NCBI GenBank assembly: GCA_018806915.1
Contig: JAGKQI010000061.1
Coordinates: 62,001-126,000 of the forward strand
Source of the DNA: Phytophthora colocasiae
Lineage: Eukaryota; Oomycota; Peronosporomycetes; Peronosporales; Peronosporaceae
Reading direction: 5' to 3'
Length of the DNA stretch: 64,000 nucleotides
The notes beneath the pieces are model-generated. The model saw nothing but the letters and a program-made list of their open reading frames with translations, searched no databases and was not told the DNA's origin. Each line of letters opens with the position of its first letter. Positions within the stretch are counted from its first letter, which is position 1. This document shows positions 1-8,497 of this stretch, in pieces. The position numbers and the translations under genes were made by a program.

Positions 1-1713
1 TTTACGTCAGACACAGCTCGATTTACGTTCCTCAAGAAGAAGCTTTTCTACTTGAAGCGCAAAAGTCGAATTGCCAGTGTCGCTCGGTACGGGAAGTTGC
101 CGGATCCACTTGTTCTTGAAACACTGCCACTGCCTCTCGTTAGCGCTTTTGGGTTTGCCCAGAGGAAAGTTGCCGAAGAAGTCGAGACTGATGAGACTAC
201 GAAAGCTGTCGAAGAAGAAGGCGCACGAGAGGAGCCCGAGACGATGATAGAAGCGGAGCAGAGCGTGATCGACTCCATCGACAACCAACGTGATCAGGAA
301 GAACAGGAGCTGCGTCGACGGGAAGGGGAGGATGCCCAGATCACACTGGAACTCATGGATATGGCTCGAGAAGACGCCCTCTCTCGCGAGTACAACAACA
401 GCTTCGTGGAGAGCGACGAAGAAGTGGAGGAACCGTCACCATCTCTCGTCATTCCGAAGCGAACCGATTTCTCCCGCTCGTACTTCTTCGGCAACCTGCC
501 AGTGCACTATCGCAAAGTGGCCTCGTCTGGGTGGCGTGGAGGCAGTGGAGTCGATAATGGTGACGAAGAGTACGAGGAAGAAGAGCAGCTCGAACGGGAA
601 CGCGAGCGTCAACGTCTGCTGGACGAGCAAGAGGCCGAGCGATTATTGGAGCTGGAACGCCAAGCAGAGCGCGCCCGAATCGAGAAGGAGCGAGAAGAGA
701 AAGCGTACCAGTTCCGACGTGTTCGACAAGCTGAACTGAAGAAAGTGTTAGCACACCAAGCAGAACTGGAGGCTCAACGTAAAGCTGATCTTGAAATTAC
801 ACGCCAGGCAATCGAGCGAAGCCAAATGCAGCGGGAAGACGAGCATTCGCGCTGGCATCGTGATCAACTACTGCGCGATCGAAGCGGAATGACATTGGAA
901 GACCAACTCGCGTTCCAGATTAGGAAGGAGCTGCGCGAAGCTGCCATCGCTAAGATGCGTCTGTTACTGCATGAACAGGCCTGTATGCTTGAAGAAGACC
1001 AGCGGTCCTTGCTGGTTAAAAAAGAGCTGCAGGAGCTCGAGCACGAGCGAGCAGTGCGGACTGCGTTCTTGTCGGAACTCTACTCGCCATTCCAGCCGCA
1101 TTACCGCAGTTCAGTAGAAGCATCGGAAGCTTTTCTCCCTCAAATTAAATGGAGACTGGAACAAGAACAGCTACGGCGAACACCGGCGAAGGCAGTCGGA
1201 TGCTACACGATCTCGCTCGAAGAGGCTCTTACCATGGATGAACTGGACCAAGAGCCGTACCTTGCTCGAGATTCACGAAAGTTTAAGCTTCTCATGGGCT
1301 TACCACTGCGAACGCCGAGCAACCAAAAGCGCTCTCGAATCCCAACCGTAGATGCCATCATCGCAATGCAGCAACAGCAACGCAAACTCGCTGAGTTTGG
1401 CGACGAACGACAAGAAGCATCTATCGATACGGGGAAGTACGCATCGGTTCCACACAAGGTTAGAATACAGAGCCGAATCACCAATTCCAATGACTGCAAC
1501 CGCTTACCAGATATCACACCTAAAGTCCGTTCCGTAACGAGCCTCACGGACTTGAAGGAAGCCTGCACACAGCAGGCTGCAGCATCTCCCAGGAAAAAGA
1601 AACACATCAAAAGCAACCAACAGCACCAGCAAAACCAGTCACTACCATTCTTTCGTGGAAACATGCTCGTACAAGGTCACAGCCAAGCACGATCGAAGGA
1701 CTACACGTGCTAG
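1..1713 (+). CDS. Glutamate/arginine-rich coiled-coil protein, 5' end outside window
   Basis: The frame is open from the first base of the window to a TAG at 1711-1713, with no convincing in-frame ATG near the left edge, so the 5' end lies upstream. The visible ~570 residues are acidic at first (runs of E, D and R at about 60-150). They then form a long charged helix, about residues 190-380, rich in E, R, Q and L, which is very likely a coiled coil. The tail is basic and poorly ordered, with KKKHIK and Q/H-rich stretches. I recognise no catalytic domain. A cytoskeletal or basal-body scaffold would fit the composition, but that is inference only. Confidence 0.7.
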   Translation, partial: FTSDTARFTFLKKKLFYLKRKSRIASVARYGKLPDPLVLETLPLPLVSAFGFAQRKVAEEVETDETTKAVEEEGAREEPETMIEAEQSVIDSIDNQRDQEEQELRRREGEDAQITLELMDMAREDALSREYNNSFVESDEEVEEPSPSLVIPKRTDFSRSYFFGNLPVHYRKVASSGWRGGSGVDNGDEEYEEEEQLERERERQRLLDEQEAERLLELERQAERARIEKEREEKAYQFRRVRQAELKKVLAHQAELEAQRKADLEITRQAIERSQMQREDEHSRWHRDQLLRDRSGMTLEDQLAFQIRKELREAAIAKMRLLLHEQACMLEEDQRSLLVKKELQELEHERAVRTAFLSELYSPFQPHYRSSVEASEAFLPQIKWRLEQEQLRRTPAKAVGCYTISLEEALTMDELDQEPYLARDSRKFKLLMGLPLRTPSNQKRSRIPTVDAIIAMQQQQRKLAEFGDERQEASIDTGKYASVPHKVRIQSRITNSNDCNRLPDITPKVRSVTSLTDLKEACTQQAAASPRKKKHIKSNQQHQQNQSLPFFRGNMLVQGHSQARSKDYTC

Positions 1714-2085
1714 CCTTCACCGTTGAAAGACAAAATACTGGGCGTGGGATCTATTCTTCCATCTCGACCTCAGTGGCTGGAGCTTGGGCGTCCTACAGCA
1801 CGGGAAATATCATAAGTGGATGTGCGATTGTGCAATCGAAGTAAATGCGTTTACACGCACCTCAAGTATTCTATCGATAGGAACTCCACCGGATCGTGCG
1901 TTATACTGGAACAGAATCTTCGTCCAGCTGTCAGGAAGGGCTCGCTGTGGCGAACAGCGCTTAACAAATGTCAGACCCGTGAGATGTGGCGTTTGGTTCT
2001 CATCCACTTCGTGTTGCTCGAACGAGAAACTCGCAAGGTCTCCTTCACTTAGCTACAATCAAAGAACACGCCAGATCAGTCATAG
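1714..2085. other. Intergenic, convergent 3' ends
   Basis: This stretch lies between the end of the coiled-coil gene and the end of snurportin, which converge on it. Short ORFs occur in several frames, but none shows family resemblance or splice-supported continuity. It is read as 3' untranslated and spacer DNA. Confidence 0.6.
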
Positions 2086-3270
2086 TCAGATAGAAATCCT
2101 CTGAACAAATCGAACCTCGTGTTGCTGAATGAATTCTTGATCAGCAGTGAAAAGGACGATTCCTTCTAACGTCGCAAACTCGCTGGCACCCTCAAGCCGA
2201 AGCACAATTGAAGGTTTCGCTGAGTAAACGAAGAAGCGACTGGTATTGGCGTCTTTCCACACCAAGGCTAGCGGCGACAGACCCATCTCGTAGTGGCCAG
2301 CCTTCATGTAAAATAACAGTCCGTCCCTGTCCAGAAACAGCAGTACAGTGTAAGAATACAAACCAGAAGTGAAGAGCAGCGCGGCAGCTAGTCCCGTACT
2401 TGAGGAATGGATACGTCGTGGAGTATGCTGCTGAAATTCCTGCTGGATCGCTCTCGTAACATGGAATAGGCTGTTCACAAGAAAAATAAAAAACCGGAAT
2501 GAGGGACATAATTGCAATAGCTCCATCTTAAGCTCCACCCACCAGGAATCGCAGTGGATTGGCAGGTGAAACAGTGGCTGTCGCTCCTTCAGCCAGTTTG
2601 TCGCGCATCCAGTACAGCCTGAACTCTGTGGTGCAGTTGTACAGTAAATAACCCTTCCAGCACATGACGTCCATAACGTAGAACGTCTCATCCTGCTCCT
2701 GGAAGATACAGTCTAGGATGCAGTAGCCGTCGTTGGACTTGTTGGTCTTGTGTGAGCCACATGGAAGCGCTGACGGGAACTTCCTCAGTATCCCACCGGA
2801 CGGGATACGCGCAATGGTGTTGCCTCTTCAATAACAGTCCATTAGCAAGTAACCCCAACGTAACCCTACAAGTAGCTGACGTACCCGTTGGCCACCACCA
2901 GACAGCGCTTGCCTTCGGGTCTTGGCAACACGTACCAGCCCTCGCCCAATGCGCTTCCACTGCCGTTGAGGTCCTTAGGTATGTCAATGAGCCACTCAGG
3001 CGTCATTAATTGCTTCGAAAAGTGTTCACGCCGCCGTTTGACGCGTTCCTCGCGCGTACGGCGCTTAGATGCGGAAGTGGAGGACGCAACGTCATCCATC
3101 GACTGTGTGTCAACATCGCTCACTCCAAGAGGCTCCTGCTGCTGCGCTAATTGCCGTGCGTGTGCTGTAAGATCTCGTCTCGCCTGTCGTTGCTGTGCTA
3201 ACGTCGCCTGGCGTCGAGCAGCAGCGTCTTTCGTCCATGGCTGCCGCTTAATCGCTGTTCGCTTCATCAT
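2086..3270 (-). CDS. SNUPN: Snurportin-1, m3G-cap snRNP import adaptor
   Basis: Snurportin binds the trimethylguanosine cap of spliceosomal snRNAs and carries snRNPs into the nucleus with importin beta. Four exons join in frame: 3270-2885, 2825-2543, 2470-2400 and 2326-2086, giving about 326 residues with introns of 59-73 bp. The N-terminus is R/K/Q-rich, as expected for an importin-beta-binding segment. The cap-binding domain is clear: EWLIDIPKDL, GKRCLVVANG, a segment reading ILDCIFQEQDETFYVMDVMC, then WKGYLLYNCTTEFRLYWMRDK and finally DGLLFYMKAGHY-x8-LALVWKD. The upstream frame opens with TTG, so I took the first in-frame ATG at 3270 (ATG ATG AAG). A Tc1-like transposon begins only 63 bp upstream of this start. 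Confidence 0.93.
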
Positions 3271-3333
3271 TTTTTTTGGTGCTGTTAGCTTCTGTCGATG
3301 TAGCCATTTCAAAGAAACACTTATATAAGAGTA

Positions 3334-3535
3334 CAGTGCACGCCGAAATTATAGCCGCACTCGACAAGTGGGTCTATTTCGTAGAGAACCAAGAACGTGT
3401 AGCTACCTAAGGGTCTCAAAGTCGTGTAAAATGAATAGAAAACGTATACAGCAAGCGAAGGTGACAAATTCCAAGAAGGCTTCGAGCGGAGGCACAAAAT
3501 CTATTTTTAGGTCGGATCAAAATTATAGCCGCACT
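3334..3535 (+). repeat. Left 202-bp terminal inverted repeat of the Tc1-like element
   Basis: It begins CAGTGCACGCCG directly after a TA. Direct-repeat cores ATTATAGCCGCACT lie near its start and at its inner end. It matches the reverse complement of 6615-6816 with about two differences. Confidence 0.95.
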
Positions 3536-3545
3536 GGTTGGCTTA

Positions 3546-5460
3546 CCGTAAAAATCGGATTCAGTAAGACAAATTGATTCAGTGCGACAGCCGTAAAAAC
3601 ACCAAGCGGTTGTGCAGAAAATGGTGACAAACCCATCGCGATGAAGGTTTCACCCCGTCCGAGGAATCTTAAAAAATAAAATCAATATTAATAAAGTAAA
3701 CTACATGCAAATGATCATTGTTTAATCGAATTAAGCATCTTGCACTAACGGTGCATCTGCCACTATGCTAGCCACACGGAAACGCCCGTCTTGATCGCGG
3801 GGCCCCGTTGGAATCACCCCCGCCCGCGCAAACCCCTTCACGATTGTTTCGGGCTTGACAGCGTTCCAGGCTTCGACAACGAAGCGAGAGATGAGCGCCC
3901 GCTTCTCCGATGTCGAAGCCGGGAATGGATTGTCCAGATGGTGCTCGAGATACAGTCTCCTATAGAATAGAATTGCGCACCATGTTAAAACTATGCATTA
4001 TTTCATACCAAAGTAAACGTACCGAAATGCATCTTTGAATGGCTTCATAACTGCCACGTCCATTGGCTGACACAAGCCCGTGATGCCTGGCGGAACGAAC
4101 TGCACCTGCGTGCAACACTGGTCGAGTGCCTCCCTCACTGAGGCCATTTTGTGGACTTTAAGGCTGTCCAAAAGCAGCAGTTGGCAACCTTGGACACTAG
4201 GTTTCCAAACCTATTTTATCAACAAAGTTCAGTTAAATAAAATAATCTTTTTAAATAAAACCGCTAAACTTTACCCGTTCAATCCACTCTTTCATCACCA
4301 CCTCATTGCAAAACGCCTTCTTTTGGACTGTATGCTCCGCTCCAGGGGAACCAAACATTGGATTCCAAACCTCCTGGGATACAGGCCCCCCTGGGATACC
4401 AGCAAACACGATCAGCGGGGGCAATTTGATTCCCGTCGCTGATGCAGTAAAAAAAACGGATGCTCTAAAACCGTTGATTTCACTACCTGTAAGTCAAAAA
4501 CAATGCATAGCAATTAAAATTTCTCCTCCAAAAGTAACATAATTATAAATGTACCTTGCTGGACGTCCACAGTTGGGCTTCCAATGAAATCGATTGTTGT
4601 CTTTCCGGCCATATCTATGTAAATGGCTGTTTGGTCCATATTGAACACGGCGGCCAGCTTTGCATCACCACGCTCTGCAGAAAGGATACCGTCTTCCTCT
4701 ATGACATGTTGAATTGACTTAGCAAATACGTTTGCAACGAGCTATTTAGCACAGAAAAAAGTAAGTTTAGATCGTTAAAACATTAAATTTTAAAATATTA
4801 CCTCCATGTCTGGGCGCTTCTTTCTACCCTTGTGCGTGATCCGTCGGATTGACAGGCGATTGCGTTTTAAAAAGCGTTTTAGGAAGGAGATGTTTCCACC
4901 CCGAGTGCGCATTTTGAAATGCTCTGGGTCGTATCGAGCCAACATTAGCAGCAGACACTCCATAGATACACAAAGATATCGATTTTTACGCATCTCTACA
5001 ATCCAAGTGAGCAATCTAAATAGGAAAGTTAGTGTCGGGAGCATACACTGCGCAAAAAATAAAACTTACTTTTTCTCCAACTCAGGGTTTCTGATGTACA
5101 TGGTTTTTTGGCGAGAGATGTAGTATTTATTGGGAGCATCCCGTGCGGCCGTTGCAATGACTGATTCTTGACATTTCCAGCGGTACCACGTCGAGCGGTG
5201 GACGCCGACAGCTACTGCTGCAGCAGTCACAGTCGTCGCCCCGCGGTCAAGTGCTTTGAGCTTAACTTTATTCTTGTTTTTTGGACGGCGCATCGTTGAG
5301 AATGCGGGAGTGGGGATGGATGGCATCGAGCCGCCAACGCAGAGTGAATAATGCTGCGCGATTCAAACTTTTTACTACTCGTAAAAAGCATAGCCTTTTT
5401 ATGATATTTATATAAGCTGTAGCCTTTTTACCTCTGTCTCATTGAATCCGATTTTTACGG
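3546..5460. mobile_element. Pogo/Tigger-like DNA transposon nested in the Tc1-like element
   Basis: The termini start CCGTAAAAATCGGATTCA at both ends in inverted orientation, extending imperfectly to about 28 bp. They are flanked by TA at 3544-3545 and 5461-5462, the pogo-type target duplication. At 1915 bp with a single transposase gene on the minus strand, the element has normal size and content. It interrupts the Tc1-like element just inside that element's left terminal repeat. Both transposases remain open, so both elements look young. Confidence 0.92.
3731..5326 (-). CDS. Pogo/Tigger-like transposase (DDE_1 family), six exons
   Basis: It cuts and pastes its own element. Six exons stay in frame: 5326-5070, 5015-4802, 4741-4555, 4486-4275, 4210-4023 and 3959-3731, for about 428 residues. 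The first exon holds a short helix-turn-helix-like DNA-binding segment (AAAVAVGVHRSTWYRW). A basic second region follows (RRITHKGRKKR). The DDE_1 core shows three acidic positions: FNMDQTAIYIDM, LLLLDSLKVHK and GLCQPMDVAVMKPFK, a DDD arrangement usual for pogo-like enzymes. No stop or frameshift is seen once introns of about 54-76 bp are removed. CENP-B and jerky-type host proteins share this fold, but the matching element ends argue for a true transposase. Confidence 0.88.
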
Positions 5461-5475
5461 TACATGAGCATTGCT

Positions 5476-6483
5476 TCAATAACCTGTCTTCGCTCCTTTC
5501 AAAAGCCGTGTGGCTTCTAGACGTTTGGGGACACTTCGTACTAGATTCCTAATATACTCTGGATCAATTCGGGACCACTCCAGCTTAATCTGTCGGATCA
5601 AGTCTGCGGGCTTGTCGAATTGGCGCCCATTGGCGTACACCCGGCGTGCCAGAAGCCCCCACACGTTCTCTATGATGTTGAGATCGGGGCTCTTGGCAGG
5701 CCACGGCAACGTCTCAATGTTGTGAGCGGCTAAGAAGTCCTTGGTGAGCCTCGAGGCATGTATAGAGGCATTGTCTTGCTGGAAAATTGGAGTCAAATTG
5801 CCCAATTTTGACCCCAGTTCTCTTAGACAAGGAAGCATACTAGCGCTCAGCGTCTCAGTATACTTAGCTGAGTCCTGCTTGCCCTTTAGAAATACGAGCT
5901 CAGTGTTTCCATGCCAGCTTACCCCCGCCCAAATCATGACGCTGCCTCCACCATTGACCCGCTTTGACATGAGTTTCGGTGCTGCACGCAAGTCGTGCCA
6001 GTAGAATCTAAACCCGTCCGGCCCATCTAAATTGAACTTCTTCTCATCCGTGAATAATACGCGTCTCCAAAAGACCCGTTTACCGGCGTAACGCTCCGCA
6101 AAGGCTACCCTAGCCTTCTTGTGGTGCGGCTTAATAGCAGGGGTGAGTTTGCGCTTGGCGTACGTGACATAGCGGCTGCTACGTAGTACTCGAAGCACAG
6201 TAGACTTGCTTGGTTTCGATAGAAGTAGTCCAGAGATCTCTCGGGCAGACAGGTTTCGCACAATGACCAGCCGGATGACGCGCCTGGCCTCCCGGACGAC
6301 TATTTTGGGCTTTCTTCCAGTCCTTCGCGTCACTGAAGACGCTTTTCCGCGCTTTAAGTAGTTCCTGATAGCCTTCTCGTCACGCCCAATGAGCCTACCG
6401 ATCTCCCGGTTGCTCCTCCCGCCTCTAAGGTGCTCGTTTATTGCTACACACTCCTCCTCGGTTAGCTGCTTGCCTCGTGGCAT
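5476..6483 (-). CDS. Tc1-type transposase, DD34E, intact
   Basis: This is a single 335-residue ORF, normal for Tc1 enzymes. The N-terminal half carries paired helix-turn-helix motifs (NREIGRLIGRDEKAIRNYLK and LSAREISGLLLSKPSKSTVLR). The catalytic triad is visible: FTDEKKFNLDGPDG, FQQDNASIHAS and SPDLNIIENVWG, with 34 residues between the second Asp and the Glu (DD34E). The ATG at 6483 is the first in frame and gives the usual MPRGKxLT-type start. It lies wholly between the long terminal repeats and reads toward the nested pogo element, whose end is 15 bp past the stop codon. Confidence 0.93.
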   Translation of the reverse strand: MPRGKQLTEEECVAINEHLRGGRSNREIGRLIGRDEKAIRNYLKRGKASSVTRRTGRKPKIVVREARRVIRLVIVRNLSAREISGLLLSKPSKSTVLRVLRSSRYVTYAKRKLTPAIKPHHKKARVAFAERYAGKRVFWRRVLFTDEKKFNLDGPDGFRFYWHDLRAAPKLMSKRVNGGGSVMIWAGVSWHGNTELVFLKGKQDSAKYTETLSASMLPCLRELGSKLGNLTPIFQQDNASIHASRLTKDFLAAHNIETLPWPAKSPDLNIIENVWGLLARRVYANGRQFDKPADLIRQIKLEWSRIDPEYIRNLVRSVPKRLEATRLLKGAKTGY

Positions 6484-6614
6484 CGTTCTTCACTTCTGTG
6501 CGAATCTAAGAACAGATTCAAAAAGGTCTTTCAAAAAGCTTTCTACAGGTCTCATTTATTTCGTAAATAACCATTCCAATTTTGCTTTTTACCCGACTGA
6601 ACTTTATAACTCCG

Positions 6615-6816
6615 AGTGCGGCTATAATTTTGATCCGACCTAAAAATAGATTTTGTGCCTCCGCTCGAAGCCTTCTTGGAATTTGTCACCTTCGCTTGCT
6701 GTATACGTTTTCTATTCATTTTACACGACTTTGAGACCCTCAGGTAGCTACACGTTCTTGGTTCTCTACGAAATAGACCCACTTGTCGAGTGCGGCTATA
6801 ATTTCGGCGCGCACTG
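6615..6816 (-). repeat. Right 202-bp terminal inverted repeat of the Tc1-like element
   Basis: It is the inverted partner of 3334-3535. It ends CACTG followed by TA at 6817-6818. The inner and outer ATTATAGCCGCACT cores are conserved. Confidence 0.95.
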
Positions 6817-6866
6817 TACAACTAATTTTCATTAAATCAGTCCGATTTAGCAATTAAACCAAAGAC

Positions 6867-8308
6867 ATGAGTGTGGAGACGACGGAGGTGGTGCTGGCTC
6901 GCGAGGGCGAGTACCGAGTAGAAGTGCCGCCGCAGACGGAAGTAGGTATTAAGCTCAAGAGTGGGTCGGCCGAGCTCTTTGGCGTGGAGCTGGCTATAGA
7001 CCGCGAGTACACGTTCCGCGACCGCAAATTGGCCATCTTCACTTGGTACGGCTGCACATTGGAAGTGCGTGGAGCTCCGGAGGTGGCTTACACATCGGAG
7101 GAGACGCCCATGGACAGCTACCTCAACATTCACGCTCAACTGCAGCGCCGTCGAGAACTCGCCAAGGCCAAACACGCTGCTGGACCACGCGTACTCGTGT
7201 GCGGACCTGTGGACAGTGGTAAATCTACGCTGACCCAGCTCCTGGTCAACTATGCGCTGCGTCTGGGCGAGAAACCCACACTGGTAGAACTGGACGTGGG
7301 CAATGGTTGTCTTAGCGTTCCTGGAACGCTCTCAGCCTCTCCATTGGATATGAACTCGCTCAGCATCGAGGAGGACTTCATCCTGACCAACCCGTTGGCC
7401 TTCTTCTACGGTCACGCTGCGTCCTCTGAGAACGTCGAACTCTTCCGGTTCCAGCAGCTGCAGTTGGCTAAGGCAGTCAAGCGAAGATTAACTAATGACG
7501 AGGAGGTGAACGCATCGGGCTGTGTCATTAACACGTGCGGGTGGGTGGACGGCACGGGCTTTGACCTGCTTGTGCACGCTATCAAGGACTTCGAGGTGGA
7601 TGTGGTACTGGTTATTGGCCAAGACAGACTTTACAGTCGCCTGCAGAGCTCGCTGACGGGTCCTAACATGAACGTTGTCAAGCTGGCCCGGTCAGGCGGA
7701 GTTGTCCCGCTGAGTAGCAAATTGCGCTCGGCCGCGCGCATCAGTTGTATTCGAGAGTACTTCTACGGTGCGCACTCGCTGAGTGTGGCCATTCCTACAC
7801 TCTCGCCCTGCATCAACGAGTTCTCGTTCGAGGATGTGTCATTCTTTGCTATCAAAGGTGGGCCAGGTTTATTGTTGTTGTTGTTTTGCCTTCCTTACCT
7901 TGCTAATCTGTACTTCCGATACTTAGACATGAAGGTGTCCGACGTCATGCTGCCGGTGGGCCAGGTAGAGACGCAGTCCGATCGTTTGCGCGTCGTACCC
8001 GTCGAGAAGACGGCTGACTTGGGGCACTCGTTGGCGGCTGTGGCACACCCGCGGCATGGTCAAGACGCGTCTTCGTCTACAGACCTCTCGTGGATGCTAG
8101 GTGCTCCTGCTGCAGGCTTCGTGTTCATGTACGTACTGACACACGACGCCGTTGCCTTGCTGTAACTTGTTCTAATGTTGTGCCCATTGTTTCATGTAAC
8201 AGTAAGGAGGTTCGGGTGGCCGATCAAAAGCTGGTGCTGCTTGTGCCTTCACCTGGTCCACTGCCCTCGCGTAACCTGTTGGTGGGCTCCATCAAGTGGA
8301 TGGAGTAG
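6867..8308 (+). CDS. CLP1: CLP1 polynucleotide 5'-hydroxyl kinase family, cleavage/polyadenylation and tRNA splicing factor
   Basis: CLP1 works in mRNA 3'-end cleavage factor and with the tRNA splicing endonuclease; animal members phosphorylate RNA 5'-OH ends. Three exons (6867-7857, 7927-8128, 8203-8308) give 432 residues, close to the usual 425-450. The N-terminal beta domain includes TFRDRKLAIFTWYGCTLEV. The P-loop is GPVDSGKSTL near residue 114, followed by VELDVGNGCLSVPGTLS and the NTCGWVDGTGFDLL segment. The C-terminal domain ends GPLPSRNLLVGSIKWME, the family's hallmark finish. The first intron is 69 bp and frame-neutral, so unspliced reading hides it; splicing restores IKDMKVSDVMLP. 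The ATG lies 50 bp right of the Tc1-like element. Confidence 0.95.
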
Positions 8309-8497
8309 ATTTTGATGACCAAGTACGAAGACCAGTCGACTCAGTCCCAATAAAGTTAGGTTTTAGTGAACAACTTCCGCGTTTGCCAACTGTTACGCCC
8401 ATGCTACTCAGACACCCGTAGCTGAGAAGAACACACTTGTCTAATCACAGTAAATGCAGCCTCGTGCCGGGTGCAAAAATCGCCAGGTAGTTGCGAT

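Larger units (their letters stand above)
3334..6816. mobile_element. Tc1/mariner-like transposon with IR/DR termini
   Basis: The ends are 202-bp inverted repeats (3334-3535 and 6615-6816), flanked on both sides by a TA dinucleotide (3332-3333, 6817-6818), the target duplication of Tc1/mariner elements. Each terminal repeat contains the motif ATTATAGCCGCACT twice in the same orientation, near its outer and inner ends. That is the IR/DR layout known from Sleeping Beauty-type elements. The cargo is one Tc1-type transposase on the minus strand. A second, pogo-like element is inserted inside (3546-5460). Without it the element is about 1.57 kb, normal for Tc1. The two terminal repeats differ at only about 2 positions by eye, so insertion is recent. 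Confidence 0.93.

Noticed and set aside
2086..2691. A 201-codon minus-strand ORF read as a gene of its own
   Set aside because: Only its last 80 codons are coding. The rest crosses two introns of snurportin, and the correct frames join by GT-AG splicing.
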